From Paracoccus contaminans (GTDB lineage Bacteria; Pseudomonadota; Alphaproteobacteria; Rhodobacterales; Rhodobacteraceae), in the NCBI RefSeq assembly GCF_002105555.1, contig NZ_CP020612.1, forward strand, positions 1,542,001-1,606,000: a stretch of DNA of 64,000 nucleotides, read 5' to 3'. Positions within the stretch are counted from its first letter, which is position 1, and each line of letters begins with the position of its first letter. The translations under genes and the position numbers were made by a program. The notes beneath the pieces are model-generated. The model did no database searches. It was given only the letters and a program-made list of their open reading frames with translations, and was not told where the DNA came from. Positions 40,588 through 51,112 of the stretch are shown one piece after another.

Positions 40588-41040
40588 TGACTAATGCGCC
40601 GCCGGGCGGGTCGGGATGGGCCGTCGCCGCGCCGCTGTGCTGCGCCGGCGGGCACGAGGGCAGCGCGGCCCTGCCAGGATCATGCGGCCATAGCGCGGGC
40701 CTGTCCCCCTGCCGGAGGCAAATGGCCGCAAAAGCGGCAAGGCCCATGGCAGGCCCTTGCAAGGCAGCCTGATGCGGGATCGGGCAGGCGTCATATCCAC
40801 GGCCGGGCCGCGCGCTCTTGGCTGCCGCTCATCTGCCTGCGCCTGCGCCGGTGACGGACAGGCGGGGGCGCACGGGGGCGCCGTTGGAACGGACAAGCCG
40901 GGATGGCCGATGCTGGCACCCGTGCCGGCCGTGATGCCGGCGGGGCCGTTCAGGACGGCTGCCGGCTTGTCGCGGCTGTCCGATGCAAAGGGGCCGGCAC
41001 GTCGCCGCGCCGGCTTCGGGATTGGCGGAACGGCTGCCGG
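40588..41040 (+). other. about 450-base gap without a recognisable gene
   Basis: The stretch between hbd and etfA is GC-rich with several short inverted repeats (for example around CCGGCC/GGCCGG at 40925-40950). Open frames on both strands are low-complexity Arg/Ala/Pro and show no domain. No tRNA or mobile element is visible. It may contain the 3' end signal of etfA. Confidence 0.5.
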
Positions 41041-41967
41041 TTACAGCTTTTCGGTCAGCTCGGGCAGAATGGTGAAGATGTCGCCCACGAGGCCGTAATC
41101 GGCGACCTGAAAGATCGGCGCCTCCTCGTCCTTGTTGATGGCGACGATCACCTTGCTGTCCTTCATGCCCGCAAGGTGCTGGATCGCGCCCGAAATGCCG
41201 GCGGCGATGTACAGGTCCGGGGCCACGACCTTGCCGGTCTGCCCGACCTGCCAGTCATTCGGGGCATAGCCCGAATCGACCGCCGCACGCGATGCGCCCA
41301 CGGCGGCGCCCAGCTTGTCGGCCAGCTTTTCGATGACGGCGAAGTTGTCCTTGGAGCCCAGCGCGCGCCCGCCCGACACGATCCGCTTGGCCGAGGTCAG
41401 CTCGGGGCGGTCGCTGGCCGCGACCTTGTCCTCGACCCAGGAGGATAGGCCCGGATCCTGGGCGCCGGCAGCCGCCTCAATCGGGGCGGAGCCGCCCTGG
41501 CCTGCGGCGTCAAAGCTGGCGATGCGGACGGTCAGCACCTTGACCTTGTCCGACGACTTCACCGTCTGCACGGCGGCCGAGGTATAGATGGTCCGCTCGA
41601 AGGTGTCGGCGTCGATGACCTTGGACACCTCGGGGACGATCATCACGTCCAGCAGCGCGGCGGCGCGGGGCAGGACATTGCGCGCATCGGTGGTGCCGGG
41701 GGCGGCGATGTGGCTGAACCCGCCCGCCAGCGATACGATCAGCGCGGCCATCGGTTCGGCCAGGCGGTGGGAATAGGCCGGCCCTTCGGCAACCAGCACC
41801 TTGCTGACGCCGTCGATCTGCGCGGCGTCCGCCGCGGCCGCCTGCGCGCCCTCGCCTGCGACCAGCACGGTCACCTCGCCCAGGGCCTTGACGGCGCTTA
41901 CCGCCTTGGCGGTCGCATCGCGGTTCAGCCCGTTTTCGGCCATTTCGGCCAGCAGAAGGACAGCCAT
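41041..41967 (-). CDS. etfA: electron transfer flavoprotein alpha subunit
   Basis: EtfA (308 residues) holds the FAD that collects electrons from acyl-CoA dehydrogenases and delivers them to ETF-QO. The FAD domain is intact: [20 protein letters not shown] (about 191-210), [40 protein letters not shown] and [20 protein letters not shown]. Length is normal. The start shares one base with the etfB stop (TGATG), so expression is coupled. Confidence 0.97.
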   Translation of the reverse strand: MAVLLLAEMAENGLNRDATAKAVSAVKALGEVTVLVAGEGAQAAAADAAQIDGVSKVLVAEGPAYSHRLAEPMAALIVSLAGGFSHIAAPGTTDARNVLPRAAALLDVMIVPEVSKVIDADTFERTIYTSAAVQTVKSSDKVKVLTVRIASFDAAGQGGSAPIEAAAGAQDPGLSSWVEDKVAASDRPELTSAKRIVSGGRALGSKDNFAVIEKLADKLGAAVGASRAAVDSGYAPNDWQVGQTGKVVAPDLYIAAGISGAIQHLAGMKDSKVIVAINKDEEAPIFQVADYGLVGDIFTILPELTEKL

Positions 41968-42725
41968 CAGATCACCCCCGCAGCTTTCAGTTTCGTCACC
42001 AGTTCATCGACCGAAGCGACCTTGATGCCGGCCTTGCGGCCCTCGGGCTCGCGGGTGGACACGACCGTCAGGCGGGGCGCGGTATCCACGCCGTAATCGG
42101 CGGCGGTCTTTTCGGCCAGTTCCTTCTTCTTGGCCTTCATGATGTTGGGCAGGCTGGCATAGCGCGGCTCGTTCAGGCGCAGGTCGGCCGTCACGACCGC
42201 CGGCAGGGTGACGCGGATCGTCTGCAAGCCGCCATCCACCTCGCGCGTGACGGTGGCGGCGTCGCCCGACAGCTCGACCGCGCCCGCCTGCGTCGCCTGC
42301 GCCCAGCCCAGCAGCGCGGCGAGCATCTGGCCGGTCGCGTTCATGTCGTTGTCGATGGCCTGCTTGCCCAGCAGCACCAGCTGCGGCTGTTCCTCGGCGA
42401 CGATGGCCTTGAGGATCTTGGCCACCGCCAGCGGCTCGATATCCTGATGCACGTCATCGGCAGCGACCACCAGGATGCCGCGGTCGGCCCCCATGGCCAG
42501 CGCGGTGCGGATCGTCTCGGCGGCCTGCTTGACACCGATGGACACGACGACGATTTCGCTTGCCGCGCCCTTTTCCTTCAGCCGGATGGCCTCCTCGACG
42601 GCGATCTCGTCAAAAGGGTTCATCGACATCTTGACGTTCGACAGGTCCACCCCCGAACCGTCGGCCTTGACGCGCGCCTTGACGTTATAGTCGATCACGC
42701 GCTTGACCGGCACGAGAACCTTCAT
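41967..42725 (-). CDS. etfB: electron transfer flavoprotein beta subunit
   Basis: EtfB (252 residues) pairs with EtfA and binds AMP. Features: [16 protein letters not shown] at the N-terminus, [38 protein letters not shown] (AMP loop) and the partner-recognition loop [16 protein letters not shown] (about 195-210) that docks on dehydrogenases. Length is standard. GGGAGAGTG precedes the ATG. The two ETF genes form a unit. Confidence 0.97.
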   Translation of the reverse strand: MKVLVPVKRVIDYNVKARVKADGSGVDLSNVKMSMNPFDEIAVEEAIRLKEKGAASEIVVVSIGVKQAAETIRTALAMGADRGILVVAADDVHQDIEPLAVAKILKAIVAEEQPQLVLLGKQAIDNDMNATGQMLAALLGWAQATQAGAVELSGDAATVTREVDGGLQTIRVTLPAVVTADLRLNEPRYASLPNIMKAKKKELAEKTAADYGVDTAPRLTVVSTREPEGRKAGIKVASVDELVTKLKAAGVI

Positions 42726-42836
42726 CGGTCACTCTCCCACAGTTACGTCCGTTTGCATGATGGGATAACGGTCCGGTGACGGTATTTACAGCGGAAAAAG
42801 ACGCCCCCCACGAAACCGGACAGCAGTGCGCCCGCC

Positions 42837-43406
42837 CTAGCGCGAGGCGCCCGGCACCCACAGCACGTCGCCATCGGCCCCATTGGCAAGCCTTGCGGCC
42901 ACGAACAGCCAGTCGGACAGGCGGTTGAGGTATCGGATCGCGGCGGGATTGGCGTCCTCGGCGGCGGCAAGCTCGGTCGCCCGCCGCTCGGCCCGCCGCG
43001 CCACCGTGCGGCTGAGATGCAGGGCCGCGGCAAGCGCATTGCCCCCCGGCAGGACAAAGCTGCGCAGGGGGGGCAGCGCGGCATTCATAGCGTCGATTTC
43101 CGCCTCCAGCCGGTCCACCTGTGACTGGATGATGCGCAGCACCGGATAGGGCGCCTCGGCGTCGCGTTCCATTCCGGGGCGCGACAGATCCGCGCCCAGG
43201 TCGAACAGGTCGTTCTGGATCACGGCGAGACGATCGGCCATCTCGCCCGCCCCGTGCAACCGCGCAAGGCCCAGCGTCGCGTTCAGCTCGTCCACGGTGC
43301 CATAGGTTTCCACCCGCAGGGCATGCTTGGGCACGCGGCTGCCGTCCGACAACGCGGTGTCGCCGGCATCGCCCGTACGGGTATAGATACGATTCAGAAC
43401 GACCAT
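42837..43406 (-). CDS. cob(I)yrinic acid a,c-diamide adenosyltransferase (PduO type)
   Basis: This 189-residue PduO-type ATP:cob(I)alamin adenosyltransferase makes adenosylcobalamin. Motifs: IYTRTGDAGDTALSDGSRV (about 6-24, ATP loop), VETYGTVDELNATLGLAR, and the helical region SRTVARRAERRATELA with the conserved Arg-rich site, followed by YLNRLSDWLFVAARL. Length is normal. The start shares a base with the stop of the small membrane protein upstream (TGATG), a pair often conserved in alphaproteobacteria. Confidence 0.95.
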   Translation of the reverse strand: MVVLNRIYTRTGDAGDTALSDGSRVPKHALRVETYGTVDELNATLGLARLHGAGEMADRLAVIQNDLFDLGADLSRPGMERDAEAPYPVLRIIQSQVDRLEAEIDAMNAALPPLRSFVLPGGNALAAALHLSRTVARRAERRATELAAAEDANPAAIRYLNRLSDWLFVAARLANGADGDVLWVPGASR

Positions 43407-43606
43407 CAGTGCCCCCGCACGGTGACGAACAGCAAGATCAACCCGATCGCCACCGCCTGCGCGATGATCCGCCAGCGCATGAGGCGGTTGCCGTTGTTTC
43501 GGTTGAAGGTGCCGCCGCGGGCAAAGCCGCCGATGCCCGTCATGAGGATGGCCGTCACGACCAGCACTGACAGCGCCACAAGGATGAACAGGGGCTTGTC
43601 CTGCAT
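43406..43606 (-). CDS. twin-transmembrane-helix small protein (HIG1-like)
   Basis: This 66-residue protein has two hydrophobic helices (about 4-28 and 46-63) joined by a basic loop, FNRNNGNRLMRWRIIAQ. Small HIG1-type proteins of this form are known respiratory supercomplex or oxidase factors in mitochondria. In bacteria the role is unclear. The start at 43606 gives MQDKPLF. It is translationally coupled to the adenosyltransferase downstream. Confidence 0.85.
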   Translation of the reverse strand: MQDKPLFILVALSVLVVTAILMTGIGGFARGGTFNRNNGNRLMRWRIIAQAVAIGLILLFVTVRGH

Positions 43607-43649
43607 CGGGTCCGCCTTTCCACAAGGCCATTGCCCCGTTCCGCCCAGT

Positions 43650-44468
43650 CTAGCTGCGCCGGGCGAACCAGTCCAGCGCCGCTGTCGGCAGCAGCCTGCG
43701 CCCCAGCGCGGCAACCTGGGTCGGGCGGGTCACGCGATAGCGGGCGCGCGGGCGCGGGCTTTCCAGCGCCTGCGCGATGACGCGGCTGACCGCCGAGGGG
43801 GGCAATTCGAAACGGTCGGGGCCCGAGGGATGATACAGCCGCCGCAGCAGCGAGGCGCGATAATGCTCTGCGCGGGGGCTGGCCTGCCAGTCGATCCAGC
43901 GTTCGAAATGAGGGATCGAGTTGGCGCGGATGCGGCTGGTGATCGGCCCGGGTTCGACCAGCACGACGCGCACCGGCGTATCGGCCATCTCGATCCGCAG
44001 GACATCCGTCAATCCCTCGAGCGCGAACTTGGTCGCGACATAGGCGCCGCGCCAGGGAATCCCGACGAGGCCCAGGACAGAGCTGACATTGACGATGCGC
44101 CCCGCGCCGCGCTGGCGAAAATGGGGGATCAGGCGGCGCGTCAGGTCATGGGTGCCCAAAAGGTTCACCTCGAAGATCGCGCGCAGCGCCTCGCGCGGCA
44201 GATCCTCGACCGCGCCGGGCAGGGCAAAGGCGGCGTTGTTCACCAGCGCGTCCACCGGGCCATGGTCAAGCGCGGCCCGCGCGCAGTCGGCGACGCTGGC
44301 CGGGTCGGCCAGTTCCAGCGGCAGCGCGACCATCCCCTCGGCCCGGCGCGCGGCAAGGTCGCCCTCGGCCCGGCAGGTGGCCAGCACGGTCCAGCCGCGC
44401 GCCTGCAGGTGCCGTGCGGCATCAAGGCCGATGCCGGACGAACAGCCGGTGACAAGAACCGATGGCAT
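43650..44468 (-). CDS. short-chain dehydrogenase/reductase
   Basis: This 272-residue classical SDR has the NAD(P) loop TGCSSGIGLDAARH (about 7-20), NNAAFALPG, the catalytic Ser in VNVSSVLG and Tyr-Lys in YVATKFALEG (about 150-154). A Thr-Cys-Arg segment after beta-2 (LATCRAEGD) hints at NADPH. The C-terminal 50 residues, with ALGRRLLPTAALDWFARR, suggest a membrane- or substrate-binding extension. Substrate is unknown. It lies 20 bases after the SH3-domain gene on the same strand. Confidence 0.88.
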   Translation of the reverse strand: MPSVLVTGCSSGIGLDAARHLQARGWTVLATCRAEGDLAARRAEGMVALPLELADPASVADCARAALDHGPVDALVNNAAFALPGAVEDLPREALRAIFEVNLLGTHDLTRRLIPHFRQRGAGRIVNVSSVLGLVGIPWRGAYVATKFALEGLTDVLRIEMADTPVRVVLVEPGPITSRIRANSIPHFERWIDWQASPRAEHYRASLLRRLYHPSGPDRFELPPSAVSRVIAQALESPRPRARYRVTRPTQVAALGRRLLPTAALDWFARRS

Positions 44469-44487
44469 CGTTGCCTCCCGTGCCGCG

Positions 44488-44817
44488 CTAAAGCGCCTCG
44501 GACAGGGCGGCTGCGGGGATATAGCCCGTGCGCCCCGCATCGTCGCGCACCTGGGCAAAGCCCGAAGGCGCGCCCGACAGCACGATCACCGCCTCGCCCG
44601 GCCCCAGGCGGGCAAGCGGCTCCTGCTCATGGCCGGGCTTCTGGCGCAGCCTGACGGGTGCCGCCACGACATAGCTGCTGCCCACGCGCAGATCGCGCAC
44701 GGGCGCCGTCCGCAGGGCCATCATCGCCGCCTGCGGATCGGCAGGCGACGGCGCCGAGCCGGTCAGGGCCAGAACGGCGTAGGCGAGGACAAGGGCGGCG
44801 GCGACAAGGCGGAACAT
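44488..44817 (-). CDS. SH3-domain protein with N-terminal signal/anchor
   Basis: This 109-residue protein has an N-terminal hydrophobic segment (1-20) and a bacterial SH3-like domain (about 45-107: VGSSYVVAAPVRLRQKPG, LGPGEAVIVLSG, GRTGYIPAAAL). Such domains bind cell-wall peptides in the periplasm. The ATG at 44817 is the first in-frame start with a hydrophobic leader. It precedes the SDR gene and is divergent from parC. Confidence 0.8.
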   Translation of the reverse strand: MFRLVAAALVLAYAVLALTGSAPSPADPQAAMMALRTAPVRDLRVGSSYVVAAPVRLRQKPGHEQEPLARLGPGEAVIVLSGAPSGFAQVRDDAGRTGYIPAAALSEAL

Positions 44818-45068
44818 GGAACAGGCATGGGGTTGGCTTGCGGGTTTCAATACAAGTCTGTGACAGCCGAATCGTTCCACGCCATGCTGCATGGGCAGCA
44901 TGCGCGCGATCGCAGCGCCGCCCTGCCAGCCGGGCCGCGCCCGGCAGGCCAAGGCGCGCAGGGCCCACAAAGCGTGGCGCCCCAAGCACAGGCCCGCAAG
45001 CAGGCGCCGGCGGGCCAGGGGGCGCGGCAGGGCTGGACCGGGCACCGCCATGCCTTTAGTCAGGCGCG

Positions 45069-47348
45069 ATGACGACCAGCCCTGATGATCCCGCGCCGAA
45101 CGGCCCGGCAGCCCCCCCGGCCGCCCCCATGGCCCCGGCCCCTTCCGACGCCAACCCCGCCACCCTGTCCGAGGCGCTCAGCCGCGCCATCGGCGAGCGG
45201 TATCTGACCTATGCGCTCTCCACGATCATGCACCGGGCGCTGCCGGATGCGCGGGACGGGCTGAAACCCGTGCATCGGCGCATCCTTTACGCCATGCGCG
45301 AATTGCGCCTGTCGCCCAGCGGCGCGTTCCGCAAGTCGGCCAAGATCACCGGCGACGTGATGGGCAACTATCACCCGCACGGGGACGGGGCGATCTATGA
45401 CGCGATGGCGCGGCTGGCCCAGCCCTTCGTCATGCGCTATCCGCTGGTGGACGGGCAGGGGAATTTCGGCTCGATCGACGGGGATGCCCCCGCCGCCAGC
45501 CGCTATACCGAGGCACGGCTGACGCTGGCCGCCGAAGGCCTGATGGAGGGGCTGGCCGAGGACGCGGTCGATTTCCGTCCCAATTACGACGGCACCCTGG
45601 CCGAACCCGTTGTCCTGCCCGCGGCCTTTCCGAACCTGCTGTGCAACGGCGCCAGCGGCATCGCCGTGGGCATGGCGACCAACATCCCGCCCCATAACCT
45701 GCACGAGGTCGTGGACGCCTGCCTGCATCTGATCAAGTCGCCCGAGGCGCGCGACGAGACGCTGATGGCGATCATGCCCGGCCCCGACTTCCCCACCGGC
45801 GGCGTGCTGGTCGAGGATGCCGCGACGCTGGCCGAGGCCTATCGCACCGGCCGCGGCAGCCTGCGCCTGCGCGCCCGCTGGCAGGTCGAGGATCTGGGCC
45901 GCGGCACCTGGCAGGTCATCGTGACCGAGATCCCCTATCAGGTGCAGAAGTCCCGGCTGATCGAGCGGCTGGCCCAGCTGGTCACGACGAAGAAGATCCC
46001 CATCCTGGCCGACATCCGGGATGAATCGGCCGAGGACATCCGCATCGTGCTGGAGCCGCGCGCCCGCACTGTGGACCCGGCACAGCTGATGGCGGCGCTG
46101 TTCCGGGTGTCGGATCTGGAAATCCGCTTCTCGTTGAACATGAACGTGCTGATCGACGGGCGGGTGCCAAAGGTCTGTTCGCTGCGCGAGGTGCTGCGCG
46201 CCTTTCTCGATCACCGGCGCACGGTGCTGCTGCGCCGCACGGCCCACCGGCTCGAACAGATCGCCCGCCGGCTTGAGGTGCTGGAAGGCTATATCATCGC
46301 CTATCTGAACCTCGACCGCGTGATCGAGATCATCCGCAACGAGGATGATCCCAAGGCGGTGATGATAGCCGAGTTCGGTCTGTCCGAGGTGCAGGTCGAG
46401 GCGATCCTGAACATGCGCCTGCGCGCCCTGCGCCGGCTGGAGGAGATGGAGCTGCGGGCCGAGCGCGACCGCCTGGCCGAGGAACGCGAGGGCCTGCTGG
46501 CCCTGACCGCGGATGAAAGCCGCCAATGGGCGCGCATCGCGGACCAGTTGCGCGAGGTGCGCGGCCTGTTCGGCAAGTCGACCCCGGCAGGCGCGCGCCG
46601 CACCGAGATCACCGCATCCGAGGACGTGCAGCCGCTGGATCTGGACGCGATGATCGAGCGTGAGCCGCTTACCGTGATCCTCTCGAAGATGGGCTGGATC
46701 CGTGCGATCAAGGGCCATCAGCCGCTGGACGCCGAGGTCAAGTTTCGCGACGGCGACGGCCCGTTCATGGCACTGCACGCGGAAACCACCGATAAGCTGA
46801 TGGTCTTTGGCGCCAATGGGCGGTTCTATACCCTGCCGGCGAACACGCTGCCCGGCGGGCGCGGCCTTGGCGAGCCGCTGCGCCTGATGATCGACCTGCC
46901 CAATGATTCCGCCGTGCTCGACATGTTCCCGTGGCGCGAGGACCAGCAGTTCATCGTGGCCTCGAAGGAGGGCGACGGCTTCATCGTCGCGGCGCGCGAC
47001 ATCCTGGCGCAGACCCGCGCCGGCAAGCAGGTGCTGAACGGAGAGGCGCTGCTGGTCCGGCGGGTCGAGGGCGACCACCTGGCGACCGTGGGGGACAACC
47101 GCAAGCTGCTGGTCTTCCCGCTGTCCGAACTGCCCGAGATGGCGCGGGGCAAGGGGGTGCGGCTGCAGAAGTTCAAGGATGGCGGGCTGGCGGATGCGAA
47201 ATGCATCACCCTTTCAACGGGCCTGTCCTGGCGCGACCCTGCCGGCCGGACAAGGACCGAACCGGATCTGACCGAGTGGCTGGCCCGGCGCGCGACCGCA
47301 GGGCGCATGGCGCCGCGCGGCTTTCCGCGCGACAACCGCTTCACCTGA
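45069..47348 (+). CDS. parC: DNA topoisomerase IV subunit A
   Basis: ParC (759 residues) is the breakage-reunion subunit of topoisomerase IV, which decatenates daughter chromosomes. The CAP domain has the quinolone-region helix [20 protein letters not shown] (about 97-116) and the catalytic Tyr in [10 protein letters not shown] (about 144). The C-terminal part (about 500-740) is a shortened beta-pinwheel. The length, shorter than GyrA, and the reduced pinwheel favour ParC over GyrA. The first 30 residues are Pro/Ala-rich. Divergent from the SH3 gene. Confidence 0.95.
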   Translation: MTTSPDDPAPNGPAAPPAAPMAPAPSDANPATLSEALSRAIGERYLTYALSTIMHRALPDARDGLKPVHRRILYAMRELRLSPSGAFRKSAKITGDVMGNYHPHGDGAIYDAMARLAQPFVMRYPLVDGQGNFGSIDGDAPAASRYTEARLTLAAEGLMEGLAEDAVDFRPNYDGTLAEPVVLPAAFPNLLCNGASGIAVGMATNIPPHNLHEVVDACLHLIKSPEARDETLMAIMPGPDFPTGGVLVEDAATLAEAYRTGRGSLRLRARWQVEDLGRGTWQVIVTEIPYQVQKSRLIERLAQLVTTKKIPILADIRDESAEDIRIVLEPRARTVDPAQLMAALFRVSDLEIRFSLNMNVLIDGRVPKVCSLREVLRAFLDHRRTVLLRRTAHRLEQIARRLEVLEGYIIAYLNLDRVIEIIRNEDDPKAVMIAEFGLSEVQVEAILNMRLRALRRLEEMELRAERDRLAEEREGLLALTADESRQWARIADQLREVRGLFGKSTPAGARRTEITASEDVQPLDLDAMIEREPLTVILSKMGWIRAIKGHQPLDAEVKFRDGDGPFMALHAETTDKLMVFGANGRFYTLPANTLPGGRGLGEPLRLMIDLPNDSAVLDMFPWREDQQFIVASKEGDGFIVAARDILAQTRAGKQVLNGEALLVRRVEGDHLATVGDNRKLLVFPLSELPEMARGKGVRLQKFKDGGLADAKCITLSTGLSWRDPAGRTRTEPDLTEWLARRATAGRMAPRGFPRDNRFT

Positions 47349-47351
47349 AAG

Positions 47352-47387
47352 AAAAAATGCGGCCGGGGTCATTATCACCCGGCCGCA
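47352..47387 (-). terminator. rho-independent terminator of the DUF533 gene
   Basis: A 10-bp perfect stem (47358-47367 with 47378-47387) and 10-base loop is followed, in the minus direction, by TTTTTTC (complement of 47351-47357). It directly follows the stop of the minus-strand gene and also faces the end of parC. Confidence 0.85.
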
Positions 47388-47399
47388 GGCAAGCGCTTG

Positions 47400-48350
47400 T
47401 CAGGCGTAGAGGTTCTGCACGCCGACCTGCTCGTGAATCGCGTTGGCCGTCTGCTGGTCGACGCCAAGGGCCTGCGCAAGGCTGTTCAGATATTCCGCCT
47501 CGGCCCGGTTGTCGAAATCGATCGCCATCAGCGACATCATGTAGACCTGCGCCTCAAGCCCCTTGGGCACTTCGCGCGCAAGCGCCTGCGCATCCACGGG
47601 CGCAGCCATCTGTTCGCGGATAAAGGCACGATCCTCGTCGTCAAGATCGCCGATCTGCCCCAGCAGGCGGCTCTTTTCGGCCTCGTCGATCTTGCCGTCG
47701 GCCTTGGCGGCCTGGATCATCGCCCGCAGCATCAGCCCGGCAACGGCATTCTGTTCGGCCGTGGGGGCGACCTCGGGCTCGTCCTGGCGGGTCAGCGCGT
47801 CGTTGAAAACCTCGCCAAAGCTGGCGTCATTGCTACGCTGCGCGCCGCGTTGCGCCGGGCCCTCCAGCAGCCCGCCCAGCAGCCCGCCCAGTCCGCCCGC
47901 GCTGGCCGATCCGGCCGCCATACCGCCTGCCGCGCCCCCAAGCAGGCCGCCCAGGATGCCGCCCAGCCCGCCGCCCATCGCGCCAGCAGAGGCCGATACC
48001 GTCCCGCTGCGCTGCGCCGACTGGCGGGTCAGCTGGTCGAGGATGCCGCCCAGCCCGCCCGCTGCGCCTGCCGCATTGGGCCCACCATAGGGCCGGCCGC
48101 GCCCCGCGCCCGGCGTCTGGCCGCCCAGGACCTGTCCCAGGATGTCGCCGATCCCGCCGGACCCTGCCGCCGCGGCCCCGCGGGTGCCCGCAACCCCGCC
48201 ATTCAGCAGATCGCCGAAGATCCCGCCGCCGGTATGGCGCGATGCACCCGAACGGGCCTGGCCCTGCTGTTGCTGGCGCATCATCGAACCGACGCCCTTG
48301 GCCAGCACGACACCAGCGGCAACGCGGGCAAGGGATTTCATGAGAGACAT
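47400..48350 (-). CDS. DUF533 (YebE-like, TerB-fold) protein with glycine-rich middle
   Basis: The protein has 316 residues. The N-terminus is a short amphipathic stretch. The middle (about 40-165) is a run of Gly/Ala/Leu repeats such as GGLGGILGG and GGLLGGLLEG, resembling glycine-zipper membrane segments. The C-terminal domain (about 190-310: GLMLRAMIQAAKADGKIDE, LEAQVYMMSLMAIDFDNRAE) is DUF533, a TerB-like helical fold with an acidic metal site. No function is known. GGAGG precedes the ATG at 48350. A strong terminator follows. Confidence 0.85.
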   Translation of the reverse strand: MSLMKSLARVAAGVVLAKGVGSMMRQQQQGQARSGASRHTGGGIFGDLLNGGVAGTRGAAAAGSGGIGDILGQVLGGQTPGAGRGRPYGGPNAAGAAGGLGGILDQLTRQSAQRSGTVSASAGAMGGGLGGILGGLLGGAAGGMAAGSASAGGLGGLLGGLLEGPAQRGAQRSNDASFGEVFNDALTRQDEPEVAPTAEQNAVAGLMLRAMIQAAKADGKIDEAEKSRLLGQIGDLDDEDRAFIREQMAAPVDAQALAREVPKGLEAQVYMMSLMAIDFDNRAEAEYLNSLAQALGVDQQTANAIHEQVGVQNLYA

Positions 48351-48539
48351 CGTATCCTCCGAAAGAACAGGGGCGAGCGGTCACCGCTCATTCAGGCCGG
48401 TCAACGCGCAGCGTTATGGCAGGGTTCCGGGCTGCGTGGAAAACCGCTGGCAGGTCAGGCAGTTGTGGATAGCGTTAAGGGGTTGTCCGCAAGGGAAGCA
48501 GGCGGACCCGTCCTGCCGCCGGCGTTGCCGCCGTGCGCC

Positions 48540-48566
48540 TTGATTTTCTGGCGTTTCGCTTATAGA
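48540..48566 (+). promoter_or_regulatory. candidate promoter of tuf
   Basis: TTGATT (48540-48545) and TATAGA (48561-48566) are 15 bases apart (16 if CTTGAT is used), 62 bases before the EF-Tu start. The spacing is a little short, but no better pair exists in the 277-base gap. Confidence 0.5.
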
Positions 48567-48627
48567 TCGCGGCGATCATTGCACGAGGCGCGCCCGCCAC
48601 CGGCCGCCCGACGACCAGGAGGCCATG

Positions 48628-49803
<1,176 letters not shown>

Positions 49804-49843
49804 GCTGAAGGGCCGCTGCGGCGCCCCATAGCAACGATGCAAG

Positions 49844-49871
49844 GCCCGTCCCAGAAGGGGCGGGCTTTTTT
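49844..49871 (+). terminator. rho-independent terminator of tuf
   Basis: GCCCGTCCC (49844-49852), loop AGAA, GGGGCGGGC (49857-49865), then TTTTTT (49866-49871). A strong stem and T-run 40 bases after the tuf stop. It isolates tuf from the following AT-richer gene. Confidence 0.92.
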
Positions 49872-49969
49872 CACAAACGACTCCTGTGTGCACTTGTATA
49901 TAACGCGCTCGTTTGCACCGACTTAATGAGACGCGAAATCTTACCGCAGAGAAGAGAAGGGCTTGAGCC

Positions 49970-50599
49970 TTGGTCAACTTAGCCGCCTATTGGTCTCGTC
50001 TCACTGAAAATGTTCACCCGGACGACGTCGAGATTTTCGCCGTCTTCGCGAGGCACAGCTTTAATCTTGATCATCCTCCACCCGCCTTTGTCGGAGACGT
50101 CTTAAACGCGCCTGTTATTATCCTTGATAACAACGGTGGCTATGATGAAATAATGACTCCAAAAGAATTCGCGTCACCCGATGCCGACCGAATGTTTCGC
50201 GCTTCACTAGCCGACCCGCGTCCGATCCAGTACTGCGCACCATATCTTTCAGAATATTACCGATCATCAAACTACTCTGCCTACCTCCGTTCAGGAGACG
50301 CTGCACTCGTGAATGGAGTGGCGTACCGATCACGTGATGGGCGCCACTCTTCCATCAAAGCGTTGACCGGCCTTTTGCGATCAGCTCAGGAACATCGCCG
50401 TTGGCTAACCGAAACTATCTTGCCGCAGGTGCAACGAGGTGAACGTTTCGTTATCGTCCACCGTTGGGCACGATGGGGCTCAGCGACGGACGTCTTTCGA
50501 AATGAAGCGAACGCGATATTCAGCCGTTCGCCGGTCAGCAAAAACCTCAGTGCAGCCGAAATACTGGCGTTGGATAACTTCCTAAGACGTCGGGTGTAG
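49970..50599 (+). CDS. unrecognised gene of foreign base composition (possible UDG-fold protein)
   Basis: A 209-residue frame, clearly richer in A/T than all neighbours. The only in-frame start is the TTG at 49970 (a TGA lies two codons upstream), with GAGAAGG ahead of it. The product is soluble: [21 protein letters not shown] (split about 41-61), [33 protein letters not shown], then [20 protein letters not shown] and RWARWG. The order of a hydrophobic strand ending in an acidic/Asn loop, a central LVNxVxYRS and a late strand ending in His-Arg is reminiscent of uracil-DNA glycosylase-like folds. This is a weak, unverified resemblance. It lies alone between the tuf terminator and the rpsJ promoter. 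Confidence 0.7.
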   Translation: MVNLAAYWSRLTENVHPDDVEIFAVFARHSFNLDHPPPAFVGDVLNAPVIILDNNGGYDEIMTPKEFASPDADRMFRASLADPRPIQYCAPYLSEYYRSSNYSAYLRSGDAALVNGVAYRSRDGRHSSIKALTGLLRSAQEHRRWLTETILPQVQRGERFVIVHRWARWGSATDVFRNEANAIFSRSPVSKNLSAAEILALDNFLRRRV

Positions 50600-50608
50600 C
50601 TTCCCCGC

Positions 50609-50637
50609 TTGACACCCCCAGCCCCGCCCGCCATAAG
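50609..50637 (+). promoter_or_regulatory. promoter of the S10 ribosomal protein operon
   Basis: TTGACA (50609-50614), 17-base spacer, CATAAG (50632-50637). It begins ten bases after the stop of the inserted gene and is about 160 bases ahead of rpsJ, leaving a long leader. Confidence 0.75.
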
Positions 50638-50677
50638 CCCCCATCGCCGTCGCTCCAACCGAATCGACAGCGCCCGC

Positions 50678-50706
50678 CAAGGCCGCCCGCAACGGGGGCG
50701 GCCTTG
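50678..50706 (+). promoter_or_regulatory. leader hairpin upstream of rpsJ (attenuator candidate)
   Basis: CAAGGCCGCCC (50678-50688) pairs perfectly with GGGCGGCCTTG (50696-50706) across a 7-base loop, followed by CGGTTTTC. It lies inside the predicted 5' leader, downstream of the promoter, so it may attenuate the operon or, less likely, terminate upstream transcripts. Confidence 0.55.
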
Positions 50707-50794
50707 CGGTTTTCAGAACTGCCAGGTCCGATGCTGGCCCCGCGTGGTGCGTGGTCAGCCTCTCGACTGAAATCCCCGATAGAGGGATGCTTTG

Positions 50795-51103
50795 ATGCAA
50801 AGCCAGACCATCCGTATCCGGCTCAAGGCGTTCGATTATCGCGTGCTGGACGCCAGCACCGCCGAGATCGTCAACACCGCCAAGCGCACCGGCGCTCAGG
50901 TTCGCGGCCCGATCCCGCTGCCGAACAAGATCGAGAAATTCACCGTCCTGCGCGGTCCGCATATCGACAAGAAGTCGCGCGACCAGTGGGAAATCCGCAC
51001 GCACAAGCGGATGCTGGACATCGTGGATCCCACGCCCCAGACGGTTGACGCCCTGATGAAGCTCGACCTCGCCGCCGGCGTGGATGTCGAGATCAAGGTG
51101 TAA
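50795..51103 (+). CDS. rpsJ: 30S ribosomal protein S10
   Basis: S10 (102 residues) is a head protein of the small subunit and, as NusE, part of antitermination complexes. The sequence runs [19 protein letters not shown], then [19 protein letters not shown] with the conserved loop, to [11 protein letters not shown]. The ATG at 50795 follows AGAGGGA; a TTG directly before it is not needed. First gene of the S10 block; rplC follows after 9 bases. Confidence 0.98.
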   Translation: MQSQTIRIRLKAFDYRVLDASTAEIVNTAKRTGAQVRGPIPLPNKIEKFTVLRGPHIDKKSRDQWEIRTHKRMLDIVDPTPQTVDALMKLDLAAGVDVEIKV

Positions 51104-51112
51104 GGGGGCATC

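Noticed and set aside
40591..40896. Open frames on both strands in the gap between hbd and etfA
   Set aside because: Low-complexity Pro/Arg/Ala translations, no ribosome site, no recognisable family.
44884..44901. Inverted repeat ATGCTGC-ATGG-GCAGCAT before parC
   Set aside because: Only 7 bp and placed mid-gap with no -10/-35 context; could be chance in GC-rich DNA.
45060..47078. 672-codon open frame opposite parC
   Set aside because: Antisense shadow caused by strong third-position GC bias in parC; no signal, domain or ribosome site.
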